A stretch of DNA of 64,000 nt from Nitrospira lenta. Lineage in GTDB: Bacteria > Nitrospirota > Nitrospiria > Nitrospirales > Nitrospiraceae. The notes under the pieces are model-generated. The model did no database searches. It saw only the letters and a list, made by a program, of their open reading frames with translations, and was not told where the DNA came from. The stretch spans positions 30,165-94,164 of the forward strand of contig CAMBDY010000007.1 of the NCBI GenBank assembly GCA_945865525.1, in the 5' to 3' direction. Below are positions 17,900-25,195 of this stretch, piece by piece. Every line of letters begins with the position of its first letter. Within the stretch, counting starts at the first letter, position 1. Both the position numbers and the translations under genes were made by a program.

Positions 17900-18790
17900 A
17901 TGAAATATGCTCTCTATCCCGGTTGTGCAGCGCAAGGGGCGACTCCTGAGCTCTACCAATCGACAAGGGCGATCATCGGCCGATTAGGGATCGAGGTCGT
18001 CGAGCTTGCTGCCGCTTCCTGTTGCGGTGCCGGAGTTGTGACGGAGGTGCATCCCGATATGGCGCTGGCGATTAATGCCAGGACCTTTGCGCAAGCGGAG
18101 GCGCTGGGGCTGGACGTCATGACAATCTGCGGCACCTGCCAAGGGGTAATGAGTGCTGCCAACCAACGGTTGAAGACCGAGCCAGGGACGCTGGATCGTA
18201 TCAACGCTCTCCTGGCGCCAGAAGGATTGACCTACCAGGGTCATGTTCAAGTCAAACATCTTTTATGGATTGTGGTGCGAGACATCGGGCTGGCGCGCCT
18301 GGGAGACCTCGTGTCTGTACCAATGCGAGACTTCCACATCGCTCCTTTTTATGGGTGCTATATCCTGCGTCCTTCGTGGGATCTTGGGTTCGACGATCCG
18401 GAGAATCCGCAATCTCTGGAGCGTGTCATCACGGCGGTTGGTGGCGAGCCGGTGCCCTATGAAGGGAGAACCAAATGCTGCGGGTTTCCCATCATCCTTG
18501 AGAAGGAAGCCATTGCCGTGGCGATGGCGGGGGCGCACATGAGCGAGGCTAAGGATCAGGGGGCAGACTTTCTGGTGACGCCTTGTCCGCTTTGTCACAT
18601 GAGTCTGGATATTTATCAGGAGCGGGCCGGTCGCGCAGTCGGCCGCGAGCTCCATTTGCCGATCTTGCATCTGCCGCAGTTGCTCGGTTTGGCGATGGGG
18701 ATTTCAGCGAAGGACTTGGGGCTTGCCCATCATCTGATCTCGGTTGATTCTATCGTAGCGACGCTGGGGCGTCGGCAAACACATTCGTAA
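17900..18790 (+). CDS. HdrB/SdhE-like CCG-domain subunit (heterodisulfide reductase B family)
   Basis: A 296-residue protein with two cysteine-rich CCG domains: YPGCAAQ plus SCCGAGV (near 42) in the first half and YGCYILRP plus KCCGFPI (near 193) in the second, with a further TPCPLCH motif near 232. Such proteins bind noncubane [4Fe-4S] clusters in HdrB and serve as the membrane-peripheral SdhE/TfrB-type subunit of class E succinate dehydrogenases. Its closeness to the SdhB-type subunit at 14988 supports that reading, although a minus-strand gene separates them. The cupin gene follows 21 bases downstream. Confidence 0.85.
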   Translation: MKYALYPGCAAQGATPELYQSTRAIIGRLGIEVVELAAASCCGAGVVTEVHPDMALAINARTFAQAEALGLDVMTICGTCQGVMSAANQRLKTEPGTLDRINALLAPEGLTYQGHVQVKHLLWIVVRDIGLARLGDLVSVPMRDFHIAPFYGCYILRPSWDLGFDDPENPQSLERVITAVGGEPVPYEGRTKCCGFPIILEKEAIAVAMAGAHMSEAKDQGADFLVTPCPLCHMSLDIYQERAGRAVGRELHLPILHLPQLLGLAMGISAKDLGLAHHLISVDSIVATLGRRQTHS

Positions 18791-18811
18791 ATTGCCTAAA
18801 GGAGTTAGTGT

Positions 18812-19132
18812 ATGAATGTCGTGAATTGGTCAGACTATCAACAGTTTAGCAGTGAGAAGATGAAAAAGAACAATATGTTTGAGACGCCACGATTCTTCTG
18901 CGATATCTACTGTTTTGAGCCTGGTCAGGAGCAGAAGGGCCATATCCATGGTGCGCAGGACAAGGTCTATTTCGTGCTTGAAGGGGAAGGCACGTTTCAG
19001 GTTGGGTCAGAGAAACGAGTGCTGGGTCCACGGCAGGGCACGCTGGCGCCGGCAGGAGAAGAACATGGAGTGAAGAATCATACAGCTCAGCGACTGAAAG
19101 TGCTGGTATTCGTATCGCCGAATCCTTCGTGA
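18812..19132 (+). CDS. small cupin-domain protein
   Basis: A 106-residue single cupin barrel. Motif 1 is GHIHGAQDKVYFVLEGEG and motif 2 ends in PAGEEHGVKN, giving the expected two His, Glu-like and His metal ligands. The strong ribosome site AAAGGAG precedes the ATG by eight bases. It probably shares an mRNA with the HdrB-like gene. Function beyond metal-dependent cupin chemistry or small-ligand binding is unknown. Confidence 0.85.
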   Translation: MNVVNWSDYQQFSSEKMKKNNMFETPRFFCDIYCFEPGQEQKGHIHGAQDKVYFVLEGEGTFQVGSEKRVLGPRQGTLAPAGEEHGVKNHTAQRLKVLVFVSPNPS

Positions 19133-19254
19133 GGATTCGGCGGGTTAGGTTAGGCACTGAGGGGGGATATGGCCCGGCTGAGCTGCGAAGGCGATAAGCG
19201 CAGGGGCTGACTACTGGCGGGGCCGAGGGGGTCGGATCTTGGCTTCGGGGATCG

Positions 19255-20184
19255 TCAGTGATGCTGCTTCTCGATGATCGGATCGATTTCTTTCTTTACT
19301 TCCTCGGACACGTTATAGCGGGTATAGCCATGATCCATCACCTCGTTGGCGTAGAGCCGCCCCGTCGGGGCCGGAACCGCGATATTGGCCTGCATGGATC
19401 CCTGGGGCCCGATGGTGATGGTTTGTTCGGTTGTCGTACGAATATAGGGATGCCAGACAACTAGCTTATAGGTGCCGGGCGGCACATTGGTCATGGTGAA
19501 CCGGCCCTGTTCGTCTGTCTTGGCAAAGTAAGGATTCCTAATGGCTAAGCCCCAGCTTTCCATGTAGGCGTGGAAGCCGCACTGCATGACGAAGATTCGA
19601 CGGCCCTTGCTGAGGTTGACCAATTGCTTCATTGGCGGACCAGCCATGTGTTTGTGGTATAGCCCAGCATCGCTGTGATCTTTGAAGTTGCGAGGATGCT
19701 GTGGGTTCATCGGCAGGGGCACGTTGAAGAGCACGCGTGCGCCTAACTTTGATGTTTCATAGGCCTGAAGGTCATGCATGACGGGGTCCATGTTGATCAC
19801 CGTCACGGTTTGATCGTCCCGAACGACCGTCGTGAAGGGCATGAACAGGCAGTCTTTGGCTTCGATTTGTGGCACCGTTTTTTCACCGAAGGGTTTGCCC
19901 TTTTCAATTCCCTCCAGATAGACCACGACGTCGCGGAACTCTCCCGCCGGTCCGACCTGGAAGGGTTGTAGGATGCGCCATCCTTGCCCATCGGAAATGC
20001 GCCCGCAATAGAACTGGTCCGGTAAGGTCGTCAGATTGTAGCCCTTCGGCTTCGGGACTTGGCCTTTGAGGGTCACGGTTCCCGTGATGCTGCCTCCGTC
20101 CGTGACGGTGATTTCTTCATAGGCCCAAGCCGGATTTCCAAAGCCGACTGCGGCGAAGATGAGTACAGCAAGTACAGAACTCAT
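19255..20184 (-). CDS. secreted cupredoxin-like protein with carboxypeptidase-regulatory domain
   Basis: About 309 residues from ATG 20184, fixed by AGGAGGACC directly upstream; a reading from 20235 would spoil the signal peptide. A signal sequence (SVLAVLIFAAVGF...AWA) is followed by a beta-rich region with a possible mononuclear copper site: His in DPVMHDLQ near 145 and C-G-F-H-A-Y-M near 208, the C-x2-H-x2-M spacing of some cupredoxins. Next comes a carboxypeptidase-regulatory-like fold (TDEQGRFTMTNVPPGTYKLVVWHPYI). Probably periplasmic; redox or copper handling is an inference. Confidence 0.75.
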   Translation of the reverse strand: MSSVLAVLIFAAVGFGNPAWAYEEITVTDGGSITGTVTLKGQVPKPKGYNLTTLPDQFYCGRISDGQGWRILQPFQVGPAGEFRDVVVYLEGIEKGKPFGEKTVPQIEAKDCLFMPFTTVVRDDQTVTVINMDPVMHDLQAYETSKLGARVLFNVPLPMNPQHPRNFKDHSDAGLYHKHMAGPPMKQLVNLSKGRRIFVMQCGFHAYMESWGLAIRNPYFAKTDEQGRFTMTNVPPGTYKLVVWHPYIRTTTEQTITIGPQGSMQANIAVPAPTGRLYANEVMDHGYTRYNVSEEVKKEIDPIIEKQHH

Positions 20185-20672
20185 TAGGTCCTCCTGATTT
20201 TTAATCAGAGTTTCGACATGATTATGGTTGATCATGCAGGTCGCTTAGTCATGTGCGAACATCATGCAATAATAACACATTTTCTGGGTAAAAAAAGGCA
20301 TTTGGTGTTGTGTCGGTTTCTCCTATTATCAAGGTGATGGTGCATCGGTAGGCCTTGCTCAACGGAGCTCTACGGGTGCCGTTACGGTCAGGGCTCCTGC
20401 TAGGTCGCCCCTTAGTTCACCGTGGTAGGTTCAGCAGGCTGGGAGGGAATAAGTCGGTGACCAAGGCCGCGAGCAGTCAGACCGTGAGACGAGGTTCAGA
20501 TCGAGAGAGAGCAGGAAAGTATTCAGTTGGATCGCCTTTGCGTAAAATCAAGTGGCCTTTGCCGTAGGGGGCTTCGGCCAGCTCCTGCAGTATTCGTTGG
20601 CGCATCGCTCCTGACAGAATGCTCAGGAGCGGAATGCCGGCTGACGCATGGGGCAGGGTGGCGCGGGCGAGT
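20185..20672. other. intergenic region, no gene seen
   Basis: About 490 bases between the transketolase stop and the start of the cupredoxin-like gene. It holds the latter's ribosome site, a homopolymer A7 near 20291 and a hairpin just after transketolase. A minus-strand open frame runs into it from inside transketolase but has no start signal of its own. The upstream part presumably carries the promoter of the cupredoxin-like gene; I could not fix the boxes. Confidence 0.4.
20607..20630 (-). terminator. hairpin downstream of transketolase
   Basis: GCTCCTGA (20607-20614) pairs perfectly with TCAGGAGC (20623-20630) around an eight-base loop, 43 bases past the transketolase stop. There is no T-run on the minus strand, so termination is possible but not shown. 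Confidence 0.3.
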
Positions 20673-22538
20673 TCATTTCGTGATATTTTTGACGGCTTCG
20701 ATAATGGATCGTGCTCCGATGCCAAAGTGGTCCACGAGTTCGTCTGGTTTCCCGCTGTGTGGAATGGTGCGAACCGCAAGCTTGTATACTCGTACCCCTT
20801 CTGTTGCCACGGCGCTGAGGACTGCGTCGCCCAGTCCTCCGTGGGCATAGTGGTCTTCCACGGTGAGGATGCGGCCCTGAGTGGCTTTGGCACTTTCGGT
20901 GATGGTGGCACGGTCGATCGGTACGATGCTGTAGAGATCAATGACCCGCACAGAAATTCCTGCCGCCATGAGTTGATCGTAGGCCTTGAGCGCTTCGAAG
21001 AGGGTCACGCCGGCGGCTACGATAGTGAGCACGTCCGCGGCGCTCTGGCGAAGGACTTTTGAACCGCCGATCGTAAACTGCTCATCCGGTCCGTAGATAA
21101 CGGGAGACTTGGGCCGTCCTGCACGCAGGTACACCATGCCTTTGTGAGTAGCCGCTGCTTCGACTAGCCGATAAGTGCTGGTGGCGTCGGAGGGGTAGAG
21201 GACGACGACACCAGGCTGGGCTGCCATCATGGCAATATCTTCCAGCCCCATCTGTGACGGACCGTCTTCGCCAATGCTGACGCCAACGTGGGTGCCAACC
21301 AGCTTGATGTTTGAGCCGCTGATGGCCGCCATGCGAATGAAGTCGTAGCCGCGGGTAAAGAAGGCGGCAAAGGTTGCGACAAAGGGAACCTTGCCGCAGG
21401 CCGCGAGTCCTGCCGCCGCACCGAGCATATTTTGCTCTGCGATGAAGTTCTCGAAGAATCGGTCTGGAAATTTTTTGCCGAATTTGTCCGTATAGGTAGA
21501 GTTCTTGACGTCGGCATCGAGGGCCACGACGAGCGAATGGACGTCGCCTAATATCGCTAACGCGGTGCCGAATGCTTCACGTGTCGCGACCAAGTCGCCG
21601 AGCTTGTAGGGGGGTGTTGGCAAAGATCCGATTGATGTCTGTTTAGACGAACCCGTGTATGGTTGCTGGATCTGAATCTCCATCTGGCTTGGCTTGAGTT
21701 GCGCTGTCAGTTCAGCGATCGCCTTGTCCGTTTCTTCGCCCTTCTTCATGGGTTTACCGTGCCACTCCTGATGGTTTTCCATCACAGAAACACCCCGGCC
21801 CTTGAAGGTTTTTGCCAGTAGGATGGTCGGTTTCCCAGTGGTCCTGGCCGCCTCATCAAAGGCGAGTAGGATGGCGGAGAGACTGTGCCCATCCACGACG
21901 ATGGCGTGCCAGCCGAAACCGGCCCAGCGGGCTCGATAGGCTTCCATATCATGTTGCAGCATCGTGGGATCGCTTTGGCCAAGCCGGTTGATATCCACGA
22001 TGGCGCAGAGGTTGTCGAGGCGATGGTGGCGCGCCACTTCTGCTGCTTCCCAGACCGATCCTTCGACTGATTCGCCATCCCCCATGAGGACGTAGGTGCG
22101 ATAGCTCGTTTTGTCGACGAACTTGGCGTTGAGTGCAAGGCCGACACCCACGGGGAGTCCCTGCCCGAGGGAACCGGTAGCCATGTCGACAAAGGAGAGG
22201 CGAGGAGTCGGATGCCCTTCAAGGTCAGAGGTCAGAGTCCGTAGTTTGAGCAAGTCGCTTTTAGGGAAGAGCCCCGCTTCGGCCCAGGCGGCATAGAGGA
22301 GAGGTGCGGCATGACCTTTTGAAAGGACGAAACGGTCGCTGTTGGGAGCTTTAGGGTTCTTTGGATCATAGCGCATCACCGAGAAGAAGAGTGCGGCGAC
22401 TAGATCAGCGGCCGAGCAGCAGCTAGACGGATGGCCGCTTCCCGCTTCAGTGGTCGCCCGGATGCTCTCGATTCGAAGCTGGGTGGCCTTGTTGTGTAAT
22501 GCGGTGAGTACTGCCGGCGAAGGCGTTGAACTGGCCAT
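20673..22538 (-). CDS. tkt: transketolase
   Basis: A 621-residue full-length single-chain transketolase. The thiamine-diphosphate motif GDGESVEGSVWEA...DINRLGQSD is near residue 150, the N-terminal GHPSSCCSAAD carries the conserved phosphate/TPP contacts, and the pyrimidine-domain Glu lies in FIAEQNMLGAAAGLA. It transfers two-carbon units between sugar phosphates in the pentose phosphate pathway. The start at ATG 22538 follows AAGGGAG by five bases; the longer TTG reading at 22553 swallows that site. It lies downstream of the TauE-like gene on the same strand, 158 bases away. Confidence 0.93.
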   Translation of the reverse strand: MASSTPSPAVLTALHNKATQLRIESIRATTEAGSGHPSSCCSAADLVAALFFSVMRYDPKNPKAPNSDRFVLSKGHAAPLLYAAWAEAGLFPKSDLLKLRTLTSDLEGHPTPRLSFVDMATGSLGQGLPVGVGLALNAKFVDKTSYRTYVLMGDGESVEGSVWEAAEVARHHRLDNLCAIVDINRLGQSDPTMLQHDMEAYRARWAGFGWHAIVVDGHSLSAILLAFDEAARTTGKPTILLAKTFKGRGVSVMENHQEWHGKPMKKGEETDKAIAELTAQLKPSQMEIQIQQPYTGSSKQTSIGSLPTPPYKLGDLVATREAFGTALAILGDVHSLVVALDADVKNSTYTDKFGKKFPDRFFENFIAEQNMLGAAAGLAACGKVPFVATFAAFFTRGYDFIRMAAISGSNIKLVGTHVGVSIGEDGPSQMGLEDIAMMAAQPGVVVLYPSDATSTYRLVEAAATHKGMVYLRAGRPKSPVIYGPDEQFTIGGSKVLRQSAADVLTIVAAGVTLFEALKAYDQLMAAGISVRVIDLYSIVPIDRATITESAKATQGRILTVEDHYAHGGLGDAVLSAVATEGVRVYKLAVRTIPHSGKPDELVDHFGIGARSIIEAVKNITK

Positions 22539-22696
22539 CGAAACTCCCTTCAAGATGTAGTGTTATGGATGCCGGCGGACTTTTTCCCTACGGTCGGAAA
22601 TCGTCGGTAACGCGGCGGGGGTTGAGGCTAACAAAAAGGAAAGAGAGGAGTCAATGAAAGGATCGTGCGGCGGGGGTGGCCGCGCGCAGTGTCCGA

Positions 22697-23530
22697 TTAT
22701 GGGACGGTGCGGTCACGGAAAAAACGAAACAACAAGTAGGCGTTCAGGGCCATTACGATAGAGAGGATACTGTATGTAGTGAGCGCGGTGGCCATCTGTA
22801 ATTCAATGAGGACTCGTGACAATCCGAACGCGACAATCAGGGCGTCGAAGGCCATGCAGATTCGCCGGAATGATTCTGGCTCCATCCAGCGGATGAGATA
22901 GCTGCCAAGGGGAATGCCTAGCAGAACGCTAGGGATAATATAAGGAATGATCTCTAGGCTGCTGGCGCTATAGAGTCCGATGAAATAGTAGGCGATACCC
23001 GTTAAGACCGACTCACTCACACGAATGACGCCGAGTGCGGCCCGGAAATCTTGCTTGGCATAGCCTTGATTGTTGAACAGCAGCGCGAGGGGAGGGCCCG
23101 AGATGGTGGTGATCGAATAGAGGGTCCCGATGCCCATTCCAAAGGGGATCGCAATGGCTTTCTCAGCCTTGATAGGCCTTCGGATACCGGCTGCTTGGAG
23201 CAAGATCAACGGTAGCAGCATGACGTAGGTGACGAACTTGACCCAGGCCGGATGTACGAGAGAGAGGACATAGCTACCGATTCCGACACCGATCAAGAGG
23301 CCGATGAGAATCGGTGCCACGCGCCACCAAATGGCTGGAACGCTACGGCGGTTGATGAAGAGGACGTAACTATTGATAACCAGCTCGACTAGCACTAGGG
23401 CCGGATTCAAGATCCGGTTAGTGTAGAAGAGCAGCGCAACGGGAACGGTGATGGAAGAAAATCCGTACCCCAGGGCTCCATTGACCGTCGCGGCGACGAA
23501 GGTGATTAGTACGAGCACGATGAGGTCCAT
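22697..23530 (-). CDS. TauE/SafE-family membrane permease
   Basis: A 277-residue protein with about eight membrane helices and the family N-terminus (VTFVAATVNGALGYGFS) plus the mid-protein FGMGIGTLYSITTISGPPLALL repeat signature. Members export or import small organosulfur or sulfite-like anions. It starts 2 bases after the Rrf2-family regulator stop, with GAAGGAT as its ribosome site inside that gene, so the two form one operon. That pairing suggests sulfur or cysteine-linked control (inference). Confidence 0.85.
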   Translation of the reverse strand: MDLIVLVLITFVAATVNGALGYGFSSITVPVALLFYTNRILNPALVLVELVINSYVLFINRRSVPAIWWRVAPILIGLLIGVGIGSYVLSLVHPAWVKFVTYVMLLPLILLQAAGIRRPIKAEKAIAIPFGMGIGTLYSITTISGPPLALLFNNQGYAKQDFRAALGVIRVSESVLTGIAYYFIGLYSASSLEIIPYIIPSVLLGIPLGSYLIRWMEPESFRRICMAFDALIVAFGLSRVLIELQMATALTTYSILSIVMALNAYLLFRFFRDRTVP

Positions 23531-23532
23531 GC

Positions 23533-23967
23533 TTATCCTTCTCGATGCCCGAAGGCGAAGTCGCTGAGGGTGTAATGATCCAAAATGTTGGCGATAGCAT
23601 TGCGTACTTCACCCATCGCGGCTTGCAGGGGGCAACGGGGCTTTGAGGCATAGGGACAATCACGGCACTTTTGGTAGGCGGTTTTGCTAACACAGGCAAT
23701 CGGCGCGAGCGGCCCATCCAGAATGCGAATTACTTGGCCCAAGGTGATGTCGTTTGGCGACTTGATCAGCGCATAGCCCCCTTTGATGCCACGCCGGCTT
23801 GCGAGGAGGCCCGCGCGCTTCAGTGCGAGAAGAATCTGCTCCAAAAACTCCACCGGGATCTGCTGGCGCGTTGCGATCTGCTGGCGCTGAAGGGTTTCTT
23901 TGCCGTAGAGCTGCGTGAGTTCCAGGAGGGCTCGGAGTCCATATTCACTTTTCTTCGAGAGTTTCAT
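23533..23967 (-). CDS. Rrf2-family transcriptional regulator (Fe-S or cysteine sensing)
   Basis: A 144-residue winged-helix protein. The N-terminus (KLSKKSEYGLRALLELTQLYG) and wing (SRRGIKGGYALIKSP) match Rrf2/IscR/CymR. Residues 91-113 carry cysteines (one in ACVSK, then KCRDCPY and RCPL) close to the usual cluster-binding loop, so an Fe-S cofactor is plausible. It leads the operon with the TauE-like permease. A perfect palindrome 44 bases upstream is a likely self-operator. The target is presumably its own operon. Confidence 0.88.
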   Translation of the reverse strand: MKLSKKSEYGLRALLELTQLYGKETLQRQQIATRQQIPVEFLEQILLALKRAGLLASRRGIKGGYALIKSPNDITLGQVIRILDGPLAPIACVSKTAYQKCRDCPYASKPRCPLQAAMGEVRNAIANILDHYTLSDFAFGHREG

Positions 23968-24010
23968 CGTAGATTCGCCAAATCAAGAGTGAGTCAGTCA
24001 ACTTTGTTAG

Positions 24011-24025
24011 ACAATAGAGTATTGT
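24011..24025. promoter_or_regulatory. palindrome, candidate Rrf2 operator
   Basis: ACAATA-GAG-TATTGT, six-base perfect arms with a three-base spacer, lies just upstream of a TTGACT (-35-like, minus strand, about 23994-23999) and 44 bases ahead of the Rrf2 start. Rrf2 dimers bind such AT-rich inverted repeats. Assignment is inference from position. Confidence 0.4.
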
Positions 24026-24150
24026 TGAGGTCGCGTCAAGATCCGATAGGCAAGCGAGTGTCGACTGATGCTCCATTCGCCTATTCGGATCGATGGAGAC
24101 AATGAAAAAAGAATTTCGACGCAACTCCTTGAACATAGAGGGATTGTTTC

Positions 24151-24156
24151 TTGACA
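24151..24156 (+). promoter_or_regulatory. possible -35 element for glyQS
   Basis: A perfect TTGACA 80 bases before the glyQ start. At 16-18 bases downstream only poor -10 matches (TTAGCT) occur, so the promoter is tentative. Confidence 0.25.
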
Positions 24157-24235
24157 GGCTCAAGGCGTTCCTGTTAGCTTCTTCCCTCGTTTCCGGCTAT
24201 GAACGCGGCAATTTTATGACCTCACAGGGCTGACT

Positions 24236-25177
24236 GTGACTTTCCAAGATCTCATCCTTACATTGCACCATTACTGGGCCGAGCAGGGCTGCGTCATCCA
24301 TCAACCCTATGATCTGGAGATGGGAGCCGGCACCTTTCATCCCGCTACCTTCCTCAAGTCCCTTGGCCCGGAGCCCTGGCGGGCTGCCTATCCACAGCCT
24401 TGTCGCCGTCCGACTGATGGGCGATATGGTGAAAATCCGAATCGCATGCAGCACTACTATCAGTATCAGGTCGTACTGAAGCCGGCGCCGGACAACATTC
24501 AAGCCTTGTATTTGGAGAGTCTGGCCCAATTGGGAATCGACCCGAAGCAGCACGACATCCGGTTCATTCAAGACGATTGGGAGTCGCCCACACTGGGCGC
24601 TTGGGGCTTGGGCTGGGAGGTCCGTCTTGACGGGATGGAGATCACACAGTTCACCTATTTCCAGGAAATCGGCGGGATTGAGTTAAATCCCATTACGGTT
24701 GAAATTACGTATGGGACAGAGCGGATTGCGATGTATCTGCAGCAGGTGAATAAAGTGTTCGACTTGGCTTGGAACGATTCCATTTCTTACGGAGACATCC
24801 ACCACGAAACCGAAGTCCAGTTCTCGACCTATAACTTTGAAGAAGGCGACGTGGCGATGCTCAAGGCCACGTTTCAATCGTTCGAGGGAGAATGTCAGCG
24901 GCTATTGGCGAATCGCGAGAAGCGGCTGACGCTCCCGGCCTACGAGTTCTGTATCAAGTCCTCGCACCTCTTTAATCTTCTTGATGCTCGCGGGGCGATC
25001 AGCGTAGCGGAGCGGACCGGCTATATCGCTAGGGTCCGTGCTTTGGCCCGACAATGTGCCGAACGCTACATCGAAGAGCGGGCAATGATGGGCCATCCGT
25101 TGCTTAATCGGGTGCTGGGACCGGATGGCGTGAAGGCATCAGGCTCCCGTTCGAAAACTGTGGCCCGCCGCTCATAA
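24236..25177 (+). CDS. glyQ: glycyl-tRNA synthetase alpha subunit
   Basis: A 313-residue class II aminoacyl-tRNA synthetase catalytic subunit of the bacterial alpha2beta2 type. It opens with [20 protein letters not shown] and has [22 protein letters not shown] and [18 protein letters not shown] (motif 2 region), all diagnostic. It charges tRNA-Gly together with the beta subunit, which starts 18 bases downstream. The start is GTG at 24236 with a weak AGGG site. The C-terminus is slightly extended ([11 protein letters not shown]). Confidence 0.96.
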   Translation: MTFQDLILTLHHYWAEQGCVIHQPYDLEMGAGTFHPATFLKSLGPEPWRAAYPQPCRRPTDGRYGENPNRMQHYYQYQVVLKPAPDNIQALYLESLAQLGIDPKQHDIRFIQDDWESPTLGAWGLGWEVRLDGMEITQFTYFQEIGGIELNPITVEITYGTERIAMYLQQVNKVFDLAWNDSISYGDIHHETEVQFSTYNFEEGDVAMLKATFQSFEGECQRLLANREKRLTLPAYEFCIKSSHLFNLLDARGAISVAERTGYIARVRALARQCAERYIEERAMMGHPLLNRVLGPDGVKASGSRSKTVARRS

Positions 25178-25195
25178 AGAAACGCAGAAGGGTTC

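Noticed and set aside
20477-20941. 154-residue minus-strand frame running from transketolase into the gap
   Set aside because: Begins inside transketolase out of frame, has no ribosome site, and only its tail lies in noncoding sequence.
24030-24235. T-box leader before glyQS
   Set aside because: No T-box consensus or antiterminator stem is visible; T-boxes are chiefly Gram-positive.
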